A DNA stretch of 64,000 nt, from NCBI RefSeq assembly GCF_000143415.4, contig NW_003314278.1:1751543-1815542 (forward strand). The letters run 5' to 3'. This document shows positions 10,519-21,875 of this stretch, piece after piece (within the stretch, counting starts at the first letter, position 1; every line of letters starts with the position of its first letter). The position numbers and the translations under genes were made by a program. The DNA is from Selaginella moellendorffii (lineage: Eukaryota; Streptophyta; Lycopodiopsida; Selaginellales; Selaginellaceae). Below the pieces are notes generated by a model, which was given only the letters and a program-made list of their open reading frames with translations, ran no database searches and was not told the origin of the DNA.

Positions 10519-12026
10519 CTACCAATTCTGAAACCCCGGTGCTGTGCTAGCGCTACGCCGGTAACCATGTACACGAACCTCACGATCTCGATGGCTGGAT
10601 GATCTTCGACGCGGTGGAAGAGCCTCGTCGACTTCCACTGCCGCTGCTCGGAGGCCCTCCTTGATCCGCCTAAGTTGATCACAGCACCCACCTTTGCTGC
10701 TACCTTTGCTGCTGCTATTCTCTGTACAACAAAACCTCCATGCCTGGCGAGGGGCTGCGCCCGGCGCCGCCGCGGGCTTGAAGCTCGGATCCGGGGTGGC
10801 GAGCGGAACCACCTTGCTGCTGCCACGGATCCTCTCGTGCGGCGACGACAGCCACTTCGCGAACATGTACTCGATCGTCCGCCACGGCGGGAGATGCATC
10901 GAGTTCTGCGTCAGCGATTGCTTGGCTGCCTCGGACATGATCTCCAGCACCCGGTGGAGCTTCTTGACGCTGCCCACGAACACCACCGGGAGGAGCTTGA
11001 GCGCTGCGCGGTAGCTCGGGGTCGGCCGGGCGATCTCAAACTGGGACTGGAAATCCAGGTCGAGGATCAGGCGGCGATCTTCGGCCTGGCCCCCGCTGTC
11101 GAATACAACGTCAACGTATTCGTAGTCACCTGGACAAAACCACCCAACGATCAGAGGCCCCCCACCACGAAGAAATAAGAAAAGTTCTTCGAAGAGACAT
11201 GGTGCCTATGATCAATCTGTCTAGGATGGCAGTGAAGATCCATGATGATGGCAAGAACAGTGGAAGTGCTGAGGGAAAGGCAAACATCTCTGGGTGGATC
11301 TGCCTTACCTCCTGGCACGTTGCCCGAAATTGGCCACCGCAATTTGCAAATGGCTGCGTCGTAGCCTTGCGACTTGAGGTGCTTGGCCACCAGCTGACGA
11401 ACGCAAGCGCCTTTGCAATCGCTGCCTGGATCGCCGTAGCAAGCCATGCCCTCCTCGGACATCGCCAGCAGCACGGCCGAGACCTTGGCCACCAATTCGA
11501 CCTCCACGCCCGACTTGCTCGATCCCAACACCTGCATTGCGGGATTGATGGAAGCGTGAGGAGAGGAAAATCGCTAGAGAAGAGGGCATCTATCGGCAAG
11601 CGAGAGAACACAAACCTTCAAGCTGTCGCACAGGCTTCCCGGTGGCGCGCCATCGGCGCCGTCGCCGTCGCCCTCGTCGCGGTCGCGGCTACCGTCCTCG
11701 ATGAACTCGTGAACCATCGCCGCGAGATCGTGATCGCCTTCGCCGTTGCTGTTAGCAACGCATTGGTCCCCGGCTCCCCCGGACGAGCGCGACGACGAAA
11801 TATTGGTCTTGGATTGATCGCCATTCTCGAGCTCCTTGAAGCTGTGGATCCAAGAAGCCTGCGAGAGAGACGGCCGACACGCCTTGTGCTTGCCCCCGGG
11901 GGTGAGAGGGGAAAGCGGAGGCTCTAGGCTCAAATCCTTGTCGATGGAGCGCGAATGGAGCAGATCAGAGAGCGTAGGAGGATCGATCTCGATCCTCCGC
12001 GGCCCCTGGAAGAGGAGGCCGGGCAT
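10519..12026 (-). CDS. DUF506 (PDDEXK-like) family protein, three exons
   Basis: Exons 12026-11616, 11531-11309 and 11129-10519 join in phases 0 and 1, giving 414 residues. The DUF506 core is seen as KHLKSQGYDAAICKLRW, then GDYEYVDVVF, FEIARPTPSYRAALKLLP and VVFVGSVKKLHRVLEIMSE, ending in MHLPPWRTIEYMFAKW. This family is plant specific, has a PD-(D/E)xK nuclease-like fold and is of largely unknown biochemistry; some members respond to phosphate or drought. The N-terminal third is acidic and disordered with Asp/Gly runs. The ATG at 12026 is the first in frame. The C-terminal tail after residue 330 is low complexity and poorly conserved. Confidence 0.85.
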
Positions 12027-13665
12027 CCTGGATGGGGTTTGGCTCGGAATCGTGACGGGCAGCAAGAGCCAGCAGCACAGGGAGAGGGGGAGGAAATTGG
12101 GAGTGACACGACCGGAGGAAATTTCGGCTGCCGGGAGGGAGAATGCATCAGAAGCAAGAGCAATCGCCAGGAAATCGCAAGAATGGAGGAGAAATCACAA
12201 GAATGAAGAACAACCCTGCCAGAGAGGGACGATCAAAGCCGCGGCAAACCGGATGCGCGAATGAAGACGCTGTCGCAGGAGAGCCCGATCGCCGTCGAAG
12301 AGAATCAAGCCGCCATAGCCAGCGCCTTCTGCTCGCCGCGGCCCCCCTCCCTCTTCAATCGAGACCCCAAAGACAAGGCATTAAAAAATCCGACGGGTAA
12401 ATTAACTCTTTCACCACAGGGAACCGCTTTTACCTTTTACCGCCCGCCCCAGCCCCTCCGTACGCAGGCGACGCGGAATATCCCATTCGTACGGACGCCA
12501 TCAAAGTCAATAACCCCTTTATCCTTCTTCCAAGCGAACCGAGAAAAGAGAGAAGGGGATTTGGATGGATGAATCGATCGCGTGTATGGAACACCCTTCG
12601 CCTATAATACCTGGAAACCATTTGGGCCTTTGATTTTCTTCCAGACGAATGGTATTTTGCGCGGGGGCCTCTTCTTTGTCGCGGCCTGTACGTAAGAGTG
12701 TGGAGTTTCTAAGTCTTTGCTCCATGTCGTCACCCAGCATTATTTTTGGCCTTGTTTAACTTGGCGCTGTGCCGCTCGCTCGCTTTCGCTGTGCTAAGCT
12801 TTGGCGATGATCCCCAAGTGCTTTGTGCTGTGGGGACCTCTTTGGCGAGCGTACCACTCCTGTCCATATTAAAAACACACACTCCCTCCCTCCCTTCCAT
12901 CCCACTTGGACACTAAACAACGCGTGCTCGGCCATGGATGGATGGAGTTTTCGCGGTTGTTGGCTACATTCGCTTTGGACCCGGGCAAGCAATCAAGCAA
13001 GCGCAAAAAAAAAAAACGAAAAAGAAAAAAGAAAACCGGAAAAAAAAAAAACAAGGAAAGATCAATGCGTTTGAGCACAGAGGAAGATCACAGCGCTTGG
13101 GGATTAGGAAAAGGCAAAGTGGGGGGAGGGGCGGCCATGATATTGTCAAGTTGATGATGTCGAAAGAATGGAAAGCAAGGATGATGGGCGACCGAAACGG
13201 GGTTTCTTCTGTAGCGAAGGAAACGAACGCTCGTGTTTATGCACTTTCATGTTTAGGCGCTCTTTATCTTTTTCTGAATCGCGCCGGGGACCACGAAGGA
13301 GACTGACAAAGGTTTCTAGTAGATGCTCCGGAATGAGTGAAAGCAGGAACAAGGTATGATAAGCAGTAATGCAATGGATGATGTCTCCCTCTCAAGTTAG
13401 TACCGAAAGATAAAGATAAAGATAAAGATAAACTCACAGAAGAGCCACACCTTACATGAGAAGAGCCCAAGCTCTTATGGTGGATGAATAGAATAGCCTC
13501 CTCCCTCTCAGAGCATCTCTGTTGTCAAAAGAACGATGGCCACTTTGGCTGATGTTGAGATAAGCTGGAAAAGAAAACCTTTGAGATGCGCTTTGAAACA
13601 TGAAAAGCAAAAGAGGGGAGAAGGAAAAAAACGGAAGCCAAAACGTCTACCTGACCCCGCGGTGC
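12027..13665. other. Intergenic: DUF506 upstream region with simple repeats
   Basis: No gene was found. The proximal part (12027-12300) is probably the DUF506 5' leader and promoter. Features seen are an A/G-only purine tract at about 13006-13060 and a short tandem of the hexamer GATAAA at about 13407-13433. The distal end (13500-13665) is the 3' flank of the CER10 gene. Confidence 0.55.
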
Positions 13666-14823
13666 TCACAGGAACGGGGGTAAAATCACCCAGCGCCTCG
13701 GGTACTTGGCTCGCCCTTCTTTTCCGTCAAACAGCTGCGAAAGAGAAGCGCAAAAGTCGTGAAAAGATGAGCAACACTACCAGAAGATGCAAAACCTTCT
13801 TCAGCCGCCTGTGCTTGGCAAGGGCCCAGTTGGTCATGATGAACGTCGCAGCGAAAAGAAAGCTATAGCCAGCCACCGTCTGCGTCGCAATGTTGAAGCC
13901 AAGCCACTGGTAGATCTCGGTCGTGTAGTTCCCGCAGGTGACGAAGTTAAACACGAAGCCATAGGGGATAACGTAGCCACCTTTGCCCTCGGCCGGGCGA
14001 AGCCCCCGGAGGATGATATGCGTGACCAAGTTCGCGGCCTGGAAGACGAGCCCGATACCGAAGCCGAGATACATCTGCTTGTCCGGGACAGGCGTGTAGA
14101 GCGGATGATTGACGAAGTAAGCGATGAAGGCACCGAAGAGCCAGTAGTAAGCACAGTTCCTGTAAACGTTGCTCAGCGGAGAGGTGGCGTGGCTAAACCG
14201 GTGGACGAAGAAAGTCTCGAGGATTCGCTTGGAGTAGTGCAGTGTCCAGTACCACATCGCATACTTTTGCACGGGGTGCGTCACGGTCCGTGCCGGGAGC
14301 GAGAAAAGCAGCGAATATATGCCCGGAAAGAAGTAAAAGAGCGGATATATCACCAGTGGGCCGAGGTACTCGAAGAAGAACAAGGTCCGATACGAGACTT
14401 GGGGTCCCAGATCCTTGAAAACCACCTCTCCACCATCGCTGCTTTCGAAGTATTCCTTGAGGCTTTTGCCGTGTTCTAGTACCGTGGGACGAGCTTGGCC
14501 GGTCCTTAGAGGTAAAGTAAGGCGTTGCCTCGAGGCATAGTACTTTGGAACTACGAAAAAAAGGTTTGAAGGAAATCAGTGTGTCTGAGAAAGGGAGAGA
14601 GTGGTCAAATACTCACCGCGCTTGGAGATCGCCCGCTTGAGATCATCCACTGACGCCTGGGGAAGAAATGCCGTGAGAGGGACGAGAAAATCGGACATGG
14701 ACAGTGGAAAACCTCCACCCCTCCGGTAGATCTTGGTCCGGAGATGATTCTTACCTCGTTTGGGAGCTCAATGCCGCCCTTGACGACCTCCCGCCCGCTG
14801 CGCGACACCACAATCACCTTCAT
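13666..14823 (-). CDS. CER10: Very-long-chain trans-2-enoyl-CoA reductase (ECR/TSC13)
   Basis: Exons 14823-14755, 14656-14617 (40 bp), 14550-13796 and 13734-13666 join in phase to give 310 residues, the length of Arabidopsis CER10. This ER membrane enzyme catalyses the last, NADPH-dependent step of very-long-chain fatty acid elongation for waxes, sphingolipids and storage lipid. The N-terminal ubiquitin-like part is [20 protein letters not shown]. The steroid-reductase domain starts [14 protein letters not shown], includes [17 protein letters not shown], and ends [13 protein letters not shown]. The third donor (GTTTTG) is weak, but the last exon restores the family C-terminus exactly. The start lies 145 bp from the GID9 stop. 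Confidence 0.93.
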
Positions 14824-14968
14824 GGCGAGAGAGGAGGATGAAGAACCCTAAAAGAATAGAGGCCGTTGGATTATCACTGTGAGGCGGGTGTTGATCGACG
14901 GTGGATTTACACTGGCAATGAATGCGCCGATTGAATGTACATTTCTTTTTTGTTTCTTGTTAGCCTTG

Positions 14969-16524
14969 TTAAGAGACGAACGCTCTTGTCGCGGTGGCTA
15001 AAGCGAAAACTTCGTTTGTTCTTGGGCAAGTCACGAGACCATTGTTTTGATCGGACATGGTTTGCAATGCCTGGAAGAATAAGAAAAAAAAGAATAAGAA
15101 AGTATTGAGAGATCTGGATCGAGAAACAAAACCTTTGTGCTGTAAACGTATCCATTCGGTAAAACCATTGGAGGATTGTCCTCGTCCATAAGCTCCTTCG
15201 TGATGTAACAGATGAGCCTCGAGCGTACGTGCTTCATGAACGGAAGTGGCTCCGCGAGTTTCCTGATCGCTTCATGCGAGAAAGGATCGTCCTTCAAACA
15301 CGTTTCTTCGTAGCACAGCCTAGAGAACGATAAGAGAAGGAAATGAGAACAGGCAAGGCGACAAGAAACTAAAGCTTACGGTGTTTTGAGAGCTGAAAGA
15401 CCGGCCTGGATGTAAATGTGTAGCAAGGACGGAGAAGTCATTCCGTGCATCTTGCAGAACTCGTCCTTGAAGAGCTGAATTAGTTTCTCCCATTGGTTGT
15501 CATCGAATAAAGTCTGGCAATACAAAGCACGAAAAGGTGTTTTGAGGAAGCAAAACAGAAAGAAAAAAAAAAAAAACTCACCTTGTAAAAGACACACTCT
15601 GTTGTTTGCTTCAGTACTAGAGTTGTCATGGCCTCTTGCAAGTGTTGCATATCAACAGCAGCAAGCTGCGAGAGAAACTTGCGAGCGTATAACACAGCGT
15701 CAAATGCCTTCTCCGCTCGAACGAGTTCTATGAACTCCTGAATCCTCAGCTTAAATTCGAATACACTCTAGAAATTCAGACGAGAAAATTAGAACGAATC
15801 GATCGTGCAAAAAGATTACCAGCGTCTTCTTTAGCTTTCCCTTGTTCTCCGAGCACCAGTTAAGTGCATACGTGCAGCTCTTGCTCTTCAGTCCCTCGAT
15901 AATCTGCTGGGCTTCAGCAAAAAGGCCAAGGTCTGCAAGATCCTGGATTCGAAGGATCACTACTTTGATCATAGTGAAGAGAGAAAACAAACATTTCCAG
16001 AGCAATACCTGAATGGACGAATGCTCGACGAGTTTAGTCGCGGTGTTAATGTAAGACGAACGCAAGAGGTAGTCCACGAGAATTCTGTCAAGCTTTGTTT
16101 TCTTCCACTTTGGATCCTTGCAAAAGTCACTCAAGTGATCCAACCTCGCTCGAGATCTTTGGAGATTTTGTTCTTCCGCATCGTGCATTTCCCGGAGCTG
16201 CCAAAGGAAGACGTATCTTCGAAAAGGAGACTAAAAAACCGCCACTACCTTTCTCTTCAATCCACTCAAGCGATTCACGCACGAATCCAGCTGCTTGATC
16301 GCGGCGTCTCGCGACACCTCCTTCTTGCCGGCCTCGGCAACAGCGCCAGTGATGCCATTCACCTCCTTCTCTACTGCGCGAATGCCCTGCCGTACAGACC
16401 TCTTGAGAACTTCGTAAGGCACCCGGACGAGCTGGTGCTCGAGCTTGATCGTTTCCACGCAGCGATGGCACGTCGATGCCGCTGAATCGAGGGCCGGACC
16501 AGCTGGGGCGCCTTCCTCATTCAT
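14969..16524 (-). CDS. GID9: GID9/MAEA homologue, subunit of the GID/CTLH E3 ubiquitin ligase
   Basis: Seven exons (16524-16249, 16197-16009, 15942-15820, 15767-15582, 15513-15380, 15319-15133, 15070-14969) join in phase to give 398 residues. The protein is one of the two RING-like subunits of the GID/CTLH complex. Features are an N-terminal coiled region (KLEHQLVRVPYEVLKRSV), LisH (KLDRILVDYLLRSSYINTA), CTLH (DLADLGLFAEAQQIIEGLK), CRA, and the C-terminal degenerate RING (SRLICYITKELMDEDNPP .. LPNGYVYSTK .. VTCPRTN). The extreme C-terminus differs from the angiosperm form but has the usual length. The start ATG at 16524 is chosen because the upstream hydrophobic stretch is not family-like. 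Confidence 0.93.
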
Positions 16525-16617
16525 TCCCAACAGAAGAACCCTAAAAAACAAGAGCCCTAAAAACAAGCGCCCAAACTTCTATCATAACTATAATACAAAA
16601 CTTTCTTTCTAACTTTG

Positions 16618-18282
16618 TCAAACCATCTGGAGTTTCTTCTCGAGGCCCAACGCCGTCTTGTACGCTGGCGCGATTGGAGGCTGCACGGGAGCTAAGCTTT
16701 GATAATCCTCGCTGGGCAAAGGATACGATTGATCGGCGTCATAGCCACTCAAATCTCCACACGCCAGGAATGGTACCATGATTTTGTTTGGTCCTTCGAG
16801 CCAAGCGCTGGAACAGTCTGCACGAGGAACAAGCCGTGAGAAACGTAATTATCTAGAACACTGTCGTAGAGACGAAGCAACTGGAAGCATCAGAAATGCA
16901 CAGTGGATTGATCATCACATAGAGATCATGAAGGGGAATCCGTGATTTCATCACGCGCAAAATACCATGGCATCAGAAACTGGAATGTTTCATCACTCAA
17001 GTCATGAAGGGGAATCCAGTACTCATCATTTGCTTGCAAGCCTGCTTTGGAGTGTCGAAAAAAAGGAAAAGAATCTTACCGAGTTCCGGGTATGCTCCGC
17101 TAGCTTGCTCCAAGATATCATACAAGTTCCGTGGCTCGAAGCCTTCCGGAGGTTGATAGTCTTCGCAAACAACGAAAGCTTCTGTAAAGCGATAGCATCG
17201 TGAGGGATCGGAGTAGAAAATCATGACAAGGATTTACCTATGCTCGAGTTTCGGCTGCTCTTTGGTTTCGTACAAGTCACAGTCGTGAAAAACATTTTCA
17301 GCTGGCACAAACCATGTTTACGATAAGCGTACAACCATTAAAACGCTATTACCTGAGCGTACAACAGGCTGATATCTTTCCCCCGGAAAACCTTTGCGAC
17401 AAACTTCGCGCCTGGCCGAAGAACGTGTGTTACAATTGTTAGCGCCTGCATCGAAACGATGGTCACTCCACTGTGCTTTACAAGCTAGAAAACTGTTACC
17501 GCTAGGATAAGCTGCGCCTGGACGAACTCGTCCATGTCGTGGAGTCCCGTCACTGTAAGTTCAACATTTTAGACCAAAAGCAATTGTTTTGGGACCATCT
17601 CACCATCCGGGGCACCGTCACAGACAACTAAGTCGGCTTGGCAACCATGGAAATGCTGAATAACCTACGAGGACAAAAAAACCACGGAAAAAAATTAAAA
17701 AAAAGCTTCAAACATTACATAATACTTGAGATTCTACTAACCAACTCGGCAGTTCGTGCACTAGTGATGTCTCCTTGAATTTGAACGACACCATCAATAG
17801 GGGCCATTGGCTGCAGATCAATAGCCACAATAAGAGGTCGGTCATCCTGCCTAGAAGAACACAGTGATAAATCTTTTTCCTCACAAAGAAAGGAGAGAAA
17901 AAGGAAGGCAAAGCTCTTACTTATCGCTCTTTGAAGGAACGTAGAGCTGCCTGCTTAGAACCTGTGAATGTCGCTACCAGTTGTACATGAAAATCCAAAA
18001 CTCCATACCTGGCTCCAGCTTCCAGGAGCCGCGCACAGATCAACAACGCGCTTCACACCTACATTGTCAAATCCATAAGGACCCCAAAATCGCCAATAGA
18101 CAAAACCCACCCTGCAGGATTCCAAATTCTTCGTCAATCTGGAGCAGCTTGAAGGCGCTGCGAGCGCGCCATCCTTCTTCCTTGGCCTTCCGATAGTAGA
18201 TGTCCTGCGCGGCAGCAAAAATGCTTATGGGCAAGAACAGGACCGCGAGACCCACCCGTTTGTCCTTGGAAGATTTCCCCAT
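16618..18282 (-). CDS. TRM7: tRNA 2'-O-ribose methyltransferase, FTSJ1/Trm7 type
   Basis: Eleven exons (18282-18256, 18204-18111, 18058-18009, 17961-17921, 17850-17742, 17664-17604, 17552-17500, 17445-17353, 17301-17238, 17181-17080, 16817-16618) join in phase to give 297 residues. The enzyme methylates ribose at anticodon-loop positions 32 and 34 of tRNAs using S-adenosylmethionine. The SAM site is [13 protein letters not shown]. The K-D-K-E tetrad fits RSAFKLLQ (Lys), [14 protein letters not shown] (Asp), AKVFRGKD (Lys) and [13 protein letters not shown] (Glu). Exon 1 is only 27 bp and encodes MGKSSKDKR. All introns except the last (262 bp) are below 80 bp. It lies 93 bp downstream of the GID9 start, on the same strand. 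Confidence 0.94.
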
Positions 18283-18448
18283 CGCCGCCTTTTAGGGTTC
18301 TAGCCGCCGCCACGTTAAAAACGCGTACGAATTAAAGTTAATCTTGCTTAATCATTTCCAGTTTTACGTTGTCTTGAAAACAAGATTGCTCCGTGACCTT
18401 TGTCCTTCCAGGTCAGTGACCTAAAAGCCGCACTTCTTATCTTCTTTC

Positions 18449-20235
18449 TCACAGGATCAGCATCCAAGAAGTCTTTACTTGACCAATGTGGTCAAACTTC
18501 AATTCTCTCGGCTTGACCATCAAATTGACTCCCTCTTGCTCTTCAACACTCACGGTGTACACAAACGTATTGTGCCCAACATTCGTAAACTTCTTCCCAG
18601 AGAAATCAGCAAGACCAATTGATGGATAGTTGAGCTGGATTGCTTGAACAATCTCCAAACCTTCATGGCAGAACTTTCTTCTTTGGGCACAACTTTCTGG
18701 CCAGAAAATAGCCCAAACACAAGTCCAACGTAGTCTGACACGTTTAGATCGTAGACAAGCTGCAACATTGGGATTAACATGTCCACCTCCATAACCAAAT
18801 GGTTTTCCATCGTAAGCCCACCAGCTACAAAACCTGTATAATTCTAAGCCATTAGATCCAACAATGCAGAATTTCATAGTCAATCCTACCAGTTGTAACC
18901 TGATAGCTCTAGGACACCACTCAGGATGATCAACTTTTAGCAATGCAACAATCCCAGAGACAAGAGGGAGTTCCAGACATTGTCTGGAACCTATTCCTTG
19001 CGGGTGCTGCAGCTATAATAAATGTTCCCGCCGCATCAGGCTGAAAAAGATGCCTAGAGCATGAGAAATTCACGGATTAAATCTTTACCTTGATGATGGC
19101 AGGGTTTGAAATACTAGGGCCACGGGATGAGTAGTTTGCCATGGTGGGACTATGCTTTTAAAATGTTCATAGGCCCCTGATAGGTAGTTTCACTAAAGTT
19201 CAAACAAAAAAAGCGTCAACTTATACCTAACGATGCTATTGAGGCAAATAGAAAATATACCATGAAAAGTTGTGCAGAGTTGCATAAAACCTCGTCATTT
19301 CTGCCTCTGATAAATAAATTGTGGGTAAACCCTATGGCTTGGGGACGTATACCAAGATAAACCATGCCTACACCAACTGCATGTAACACCACTTGGCCTG
19401 GGAATGGATAGTCCCCTTTGAGACATCCAACAATTTTGCTTTTGGTTTTGACAGGATCCATGCAAACATAGCGCGCTGTCATACCAAAAGCATGAGCCTT
19501 GCAGCTTAAGAAAAATGCTCCTAAAGGAACACACCTTGTGGCAGGATCAACGCCATCGTATCCTAGTTTGGATCCAAGGGCCACCGGTTACCACCCTCCA
19601 GTAGAATTCTTGTTTAAGCTCGCTCCCTCGGATCAAAACAAAAGTTTGCTGGGTGATCTTGTCTGAAAAAGTACTTGCCTTAGAGGTAGCTCACAAATTC
19701 ACGATCTAAATTGGTAGCTAGTGTTTGTAACGGACATATTCAATCCCTTATTTCCAGCAGCAGCCACCACCGCAATTCCCTTTGCAACTGCTGCAAGGCC
19801 AGCCATAGCAACACTATCATGTATGTAAGAAAGGTAATCAGCCACCAGGGACATTGAAATAATATCAACGCCATCGTCACTATCGAATCCAGCCACAATA
19901 TCAGCGATATTTGGTGCACCTCCAGAAGCTGTGCCATTCCCAAGTCCCAAAAAGTTGGCATTTCTAACAAAGGTCCCCGCGGCAATTGAAACAGTGTGAG
20001 TTCCATGATCTCCGCTATCTCTAGCAGAGAGAAAACCATAGCCTCTCATAGTGGTGTGCAATCCCTGGTAAAAATACTTTGCTCCAATAATTTTCCTGTA
20101 AATTAACATTGCTTTGGGTATTTTTGATATATTATACGTACTTGTTGCAATGTGATGTGCTGAAAGCTTCTCCTTCTATACAATCCCCTTACATGCCGTC
20201 GTCCCTAAAACTCTCGGATTCAGGCCATCTATTAT
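18449..20235 (-). pseudogene. Subtilisin-like protease (subtilase) pseudogene, 3' two thirds
   Basis: Minus-strand pieces follow subtilase order. WPESESFRDDGM is followed by a stop codon (about 20200). KIIGAKYFYQG and the catalytic His motif GDHGTHTVSIAAG come next (20109-19699), then a protease-associated-like part (19584-19216), then the C-terminal FGYGGGHVNPN, NYPSIGLADFSG and NLMVKPRELKF (18943-18449). The frame breaks several times by stops and shifts, and the catalytic Ser segment is not found intact. The propeptide and first Asp motif are missing on this strand; matching N-terminal sequence sits immediately beyond 20240 on the opposite strand. It is a dead secreted-protease gene. Confidence 0.75.
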
Positions 20236-20261
20236 TCTGCTGAGTTGGTCCAAACAATCAA

Positions 20262-20560
20262 TCGTCTACAGTTACAAACACTACAATGGATTGTCTGCTC
20301 GGATGACAGCTGGCCAAGCTGAGACGATGTCAAGTAAGAATTTTTCTAGCTGTTCTAGATTCTATCTTTGGAACTTTAGAGCTCCCCGGAGCTGTATCGG
20401 TTCAACCCAGAAAGGCAAAATTGCTGACAACGAGAAGATGGGATTTTGTGGGATTGAATAGACAAAATAGAATGGATTCCCTATTTGGTTCATTTTCTGA
20501 AGGTATACAAAAATTAGGCATACTGGAACCTTTTTAAGTAGGTAACCATTGATTCTGAGA
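20262..20560 (+). pseudogene. Subtilase N-terminal fragment (propeptide), inverted relative to neighbour
   Basis: Plus-strand sequence encodes the end of an inhibitor I9 propeptide (SYKHYNGLSARMTAGQAETM at about 20264). A donor-like GTAAGA follows, then LELPGAVSVQP and KLLTTRRWDF (about 20380-20450). This is the part absent from the minus-strand subtilase relic that ends about 25 bp away, so the two are probably one gene broken by an inversion. A second copy of the same piece lies at 24 kb. Confidence 0.65.
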
Positions 20561-20822
20561 CGATCTCAATTTACTTTAATCAAACTTTTTATAATAAAAA
20601 GCAAAGTGACATTTGCCTATCGACTGTGACAAAGATACTGATGACACGTGGAAAAACTTCACCAAATAACACACAAACTAATCAATCCACGTAGCGGCAA
20701 TTCTTCCGCTACGAAACAATCTCCCTCATCGTTTTCCAGCTAGACGATCTCTCCCGGAAGAGAAGAATTTTCCCCGTGGGATTGATCGATCGATATCTCC
20801 CTCTTCCTCTCCTCTTTTGACA

Positions 20823-21815
20823 CGATCCAGCATCCAGCAAGAATAAGACATCCAATCGATCCTTCGTCGATTCAAGGTCAAGGTCGTGAAGTATGTAACC
20901 ACGAGCACCGGATCTTGATTTACCTCGATCTGGAACAGCGGCGATTGCCCAAGCGATGTCTCTTGAGTTCGGAAGAAGGATCGACCATCCAAGACGCGAT
21001 TGGGCGATGGTGGATTGGTTCCTGGAAAGCGAAGAATTGTCGTCCCTCCTCCGGTCGGCCCCTCGACGTTCTTCAGCTCCAAGCAGTTCGAGATCTTCGA
21101 CGTGGAACTCGTCCAGGTGAAGGATTATGTGAGATGAAAATACGAATTTTCGTTCATGATCGATCTCACTTGTCTCATGTGTGATGTTCCTGGCTTCGTG
21201 AGGCTTGCTGCGGTGATTGTGCGAGCTCGGAAATAATAGAAGCATTCCAAAAACCACTCTGGTCTCGTAAATCCTTCTGCACTTCCCATACACATCGATT
21301 AAAACATTAGGAGGCGCTCATTATAGCATATGCCACATATGGGCATCTAGATATGGTAAGAGAGTTTCTCTAAGAAAAACGCCAAAGCGTGCAGCCACAA
21401 AGCCTGGTGGACCAGGTACAAATATGATACGACAAGACGCTCTAGAAAAATATTGTGTCGTGGACTACTATGCTCGCGGAAGATGCCGTGTCAGGGCATC
21501 TAGACGAGGTAAGGCGAGAGCATGCTTTCATTATATCTGTGCATGGCATGTTCGTCATTGTTACTTTTGAGAAAATGCCTGTCCACGACAAAGTTCCATG
21601 CCCGAATTGTCCAAGCTTGAGGAGGCCCTGGATGTTTAATCGGGATGGAATTCGATCATCCAGAGAACGCTGGAGCTCGTTGGCTCAATGCTCCTTGAGG
21701 AGTTAACCACAGCGTGTTTGCAAGCAGTGAGCACGCTCACGTAGGTGATGTCGTGCGGCTTCACTTCAACACTTTGGGATCATGGTCAATGCTCATGGAC
21801 TGATTCATTGCGTGG
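20823..21815 (+). pseudogene. Degenerate duplicate of the FKBP20-2 / PPR gene pair
   Basis: Bases 20873-21125 align by eye with the FKBP20-2 coding region at 41217-41580 (shared blocks around the sequence coding TTSTGLIYLDLEQ and the TRLGDGGLVPG segment) but carry deletions and frameshifts. Bases 21150-21815 align with the start and middle of the neighbouring PPR gene (41645-43010), with large internal deletions. Order and spacing of the two genes are kept, so a genomic segment was copied rather than an RNA. A segment at 21701-21768 is inverted relative to the parent. Confidence 0.72.
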
Positions 21816-21875
21816 ACTTTGTTGGGGACTTTGTCCGACCTCCTTGTACGGCTCGAACGCAACCGCTGACCTGGG

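Noticed and set aside
10675-11178. Open frame of 167 codons on the plus strand
   Set aside because: It is the antisense shadow of the third DUF506 exon, and the minus-strand exon has clear family motifs.
20709-21293. Minus-strand frame of 194 codons
   Set aside because: Antisense of the FKBP relic. The plus strand aligns with the intact FKBP20-2 gene.
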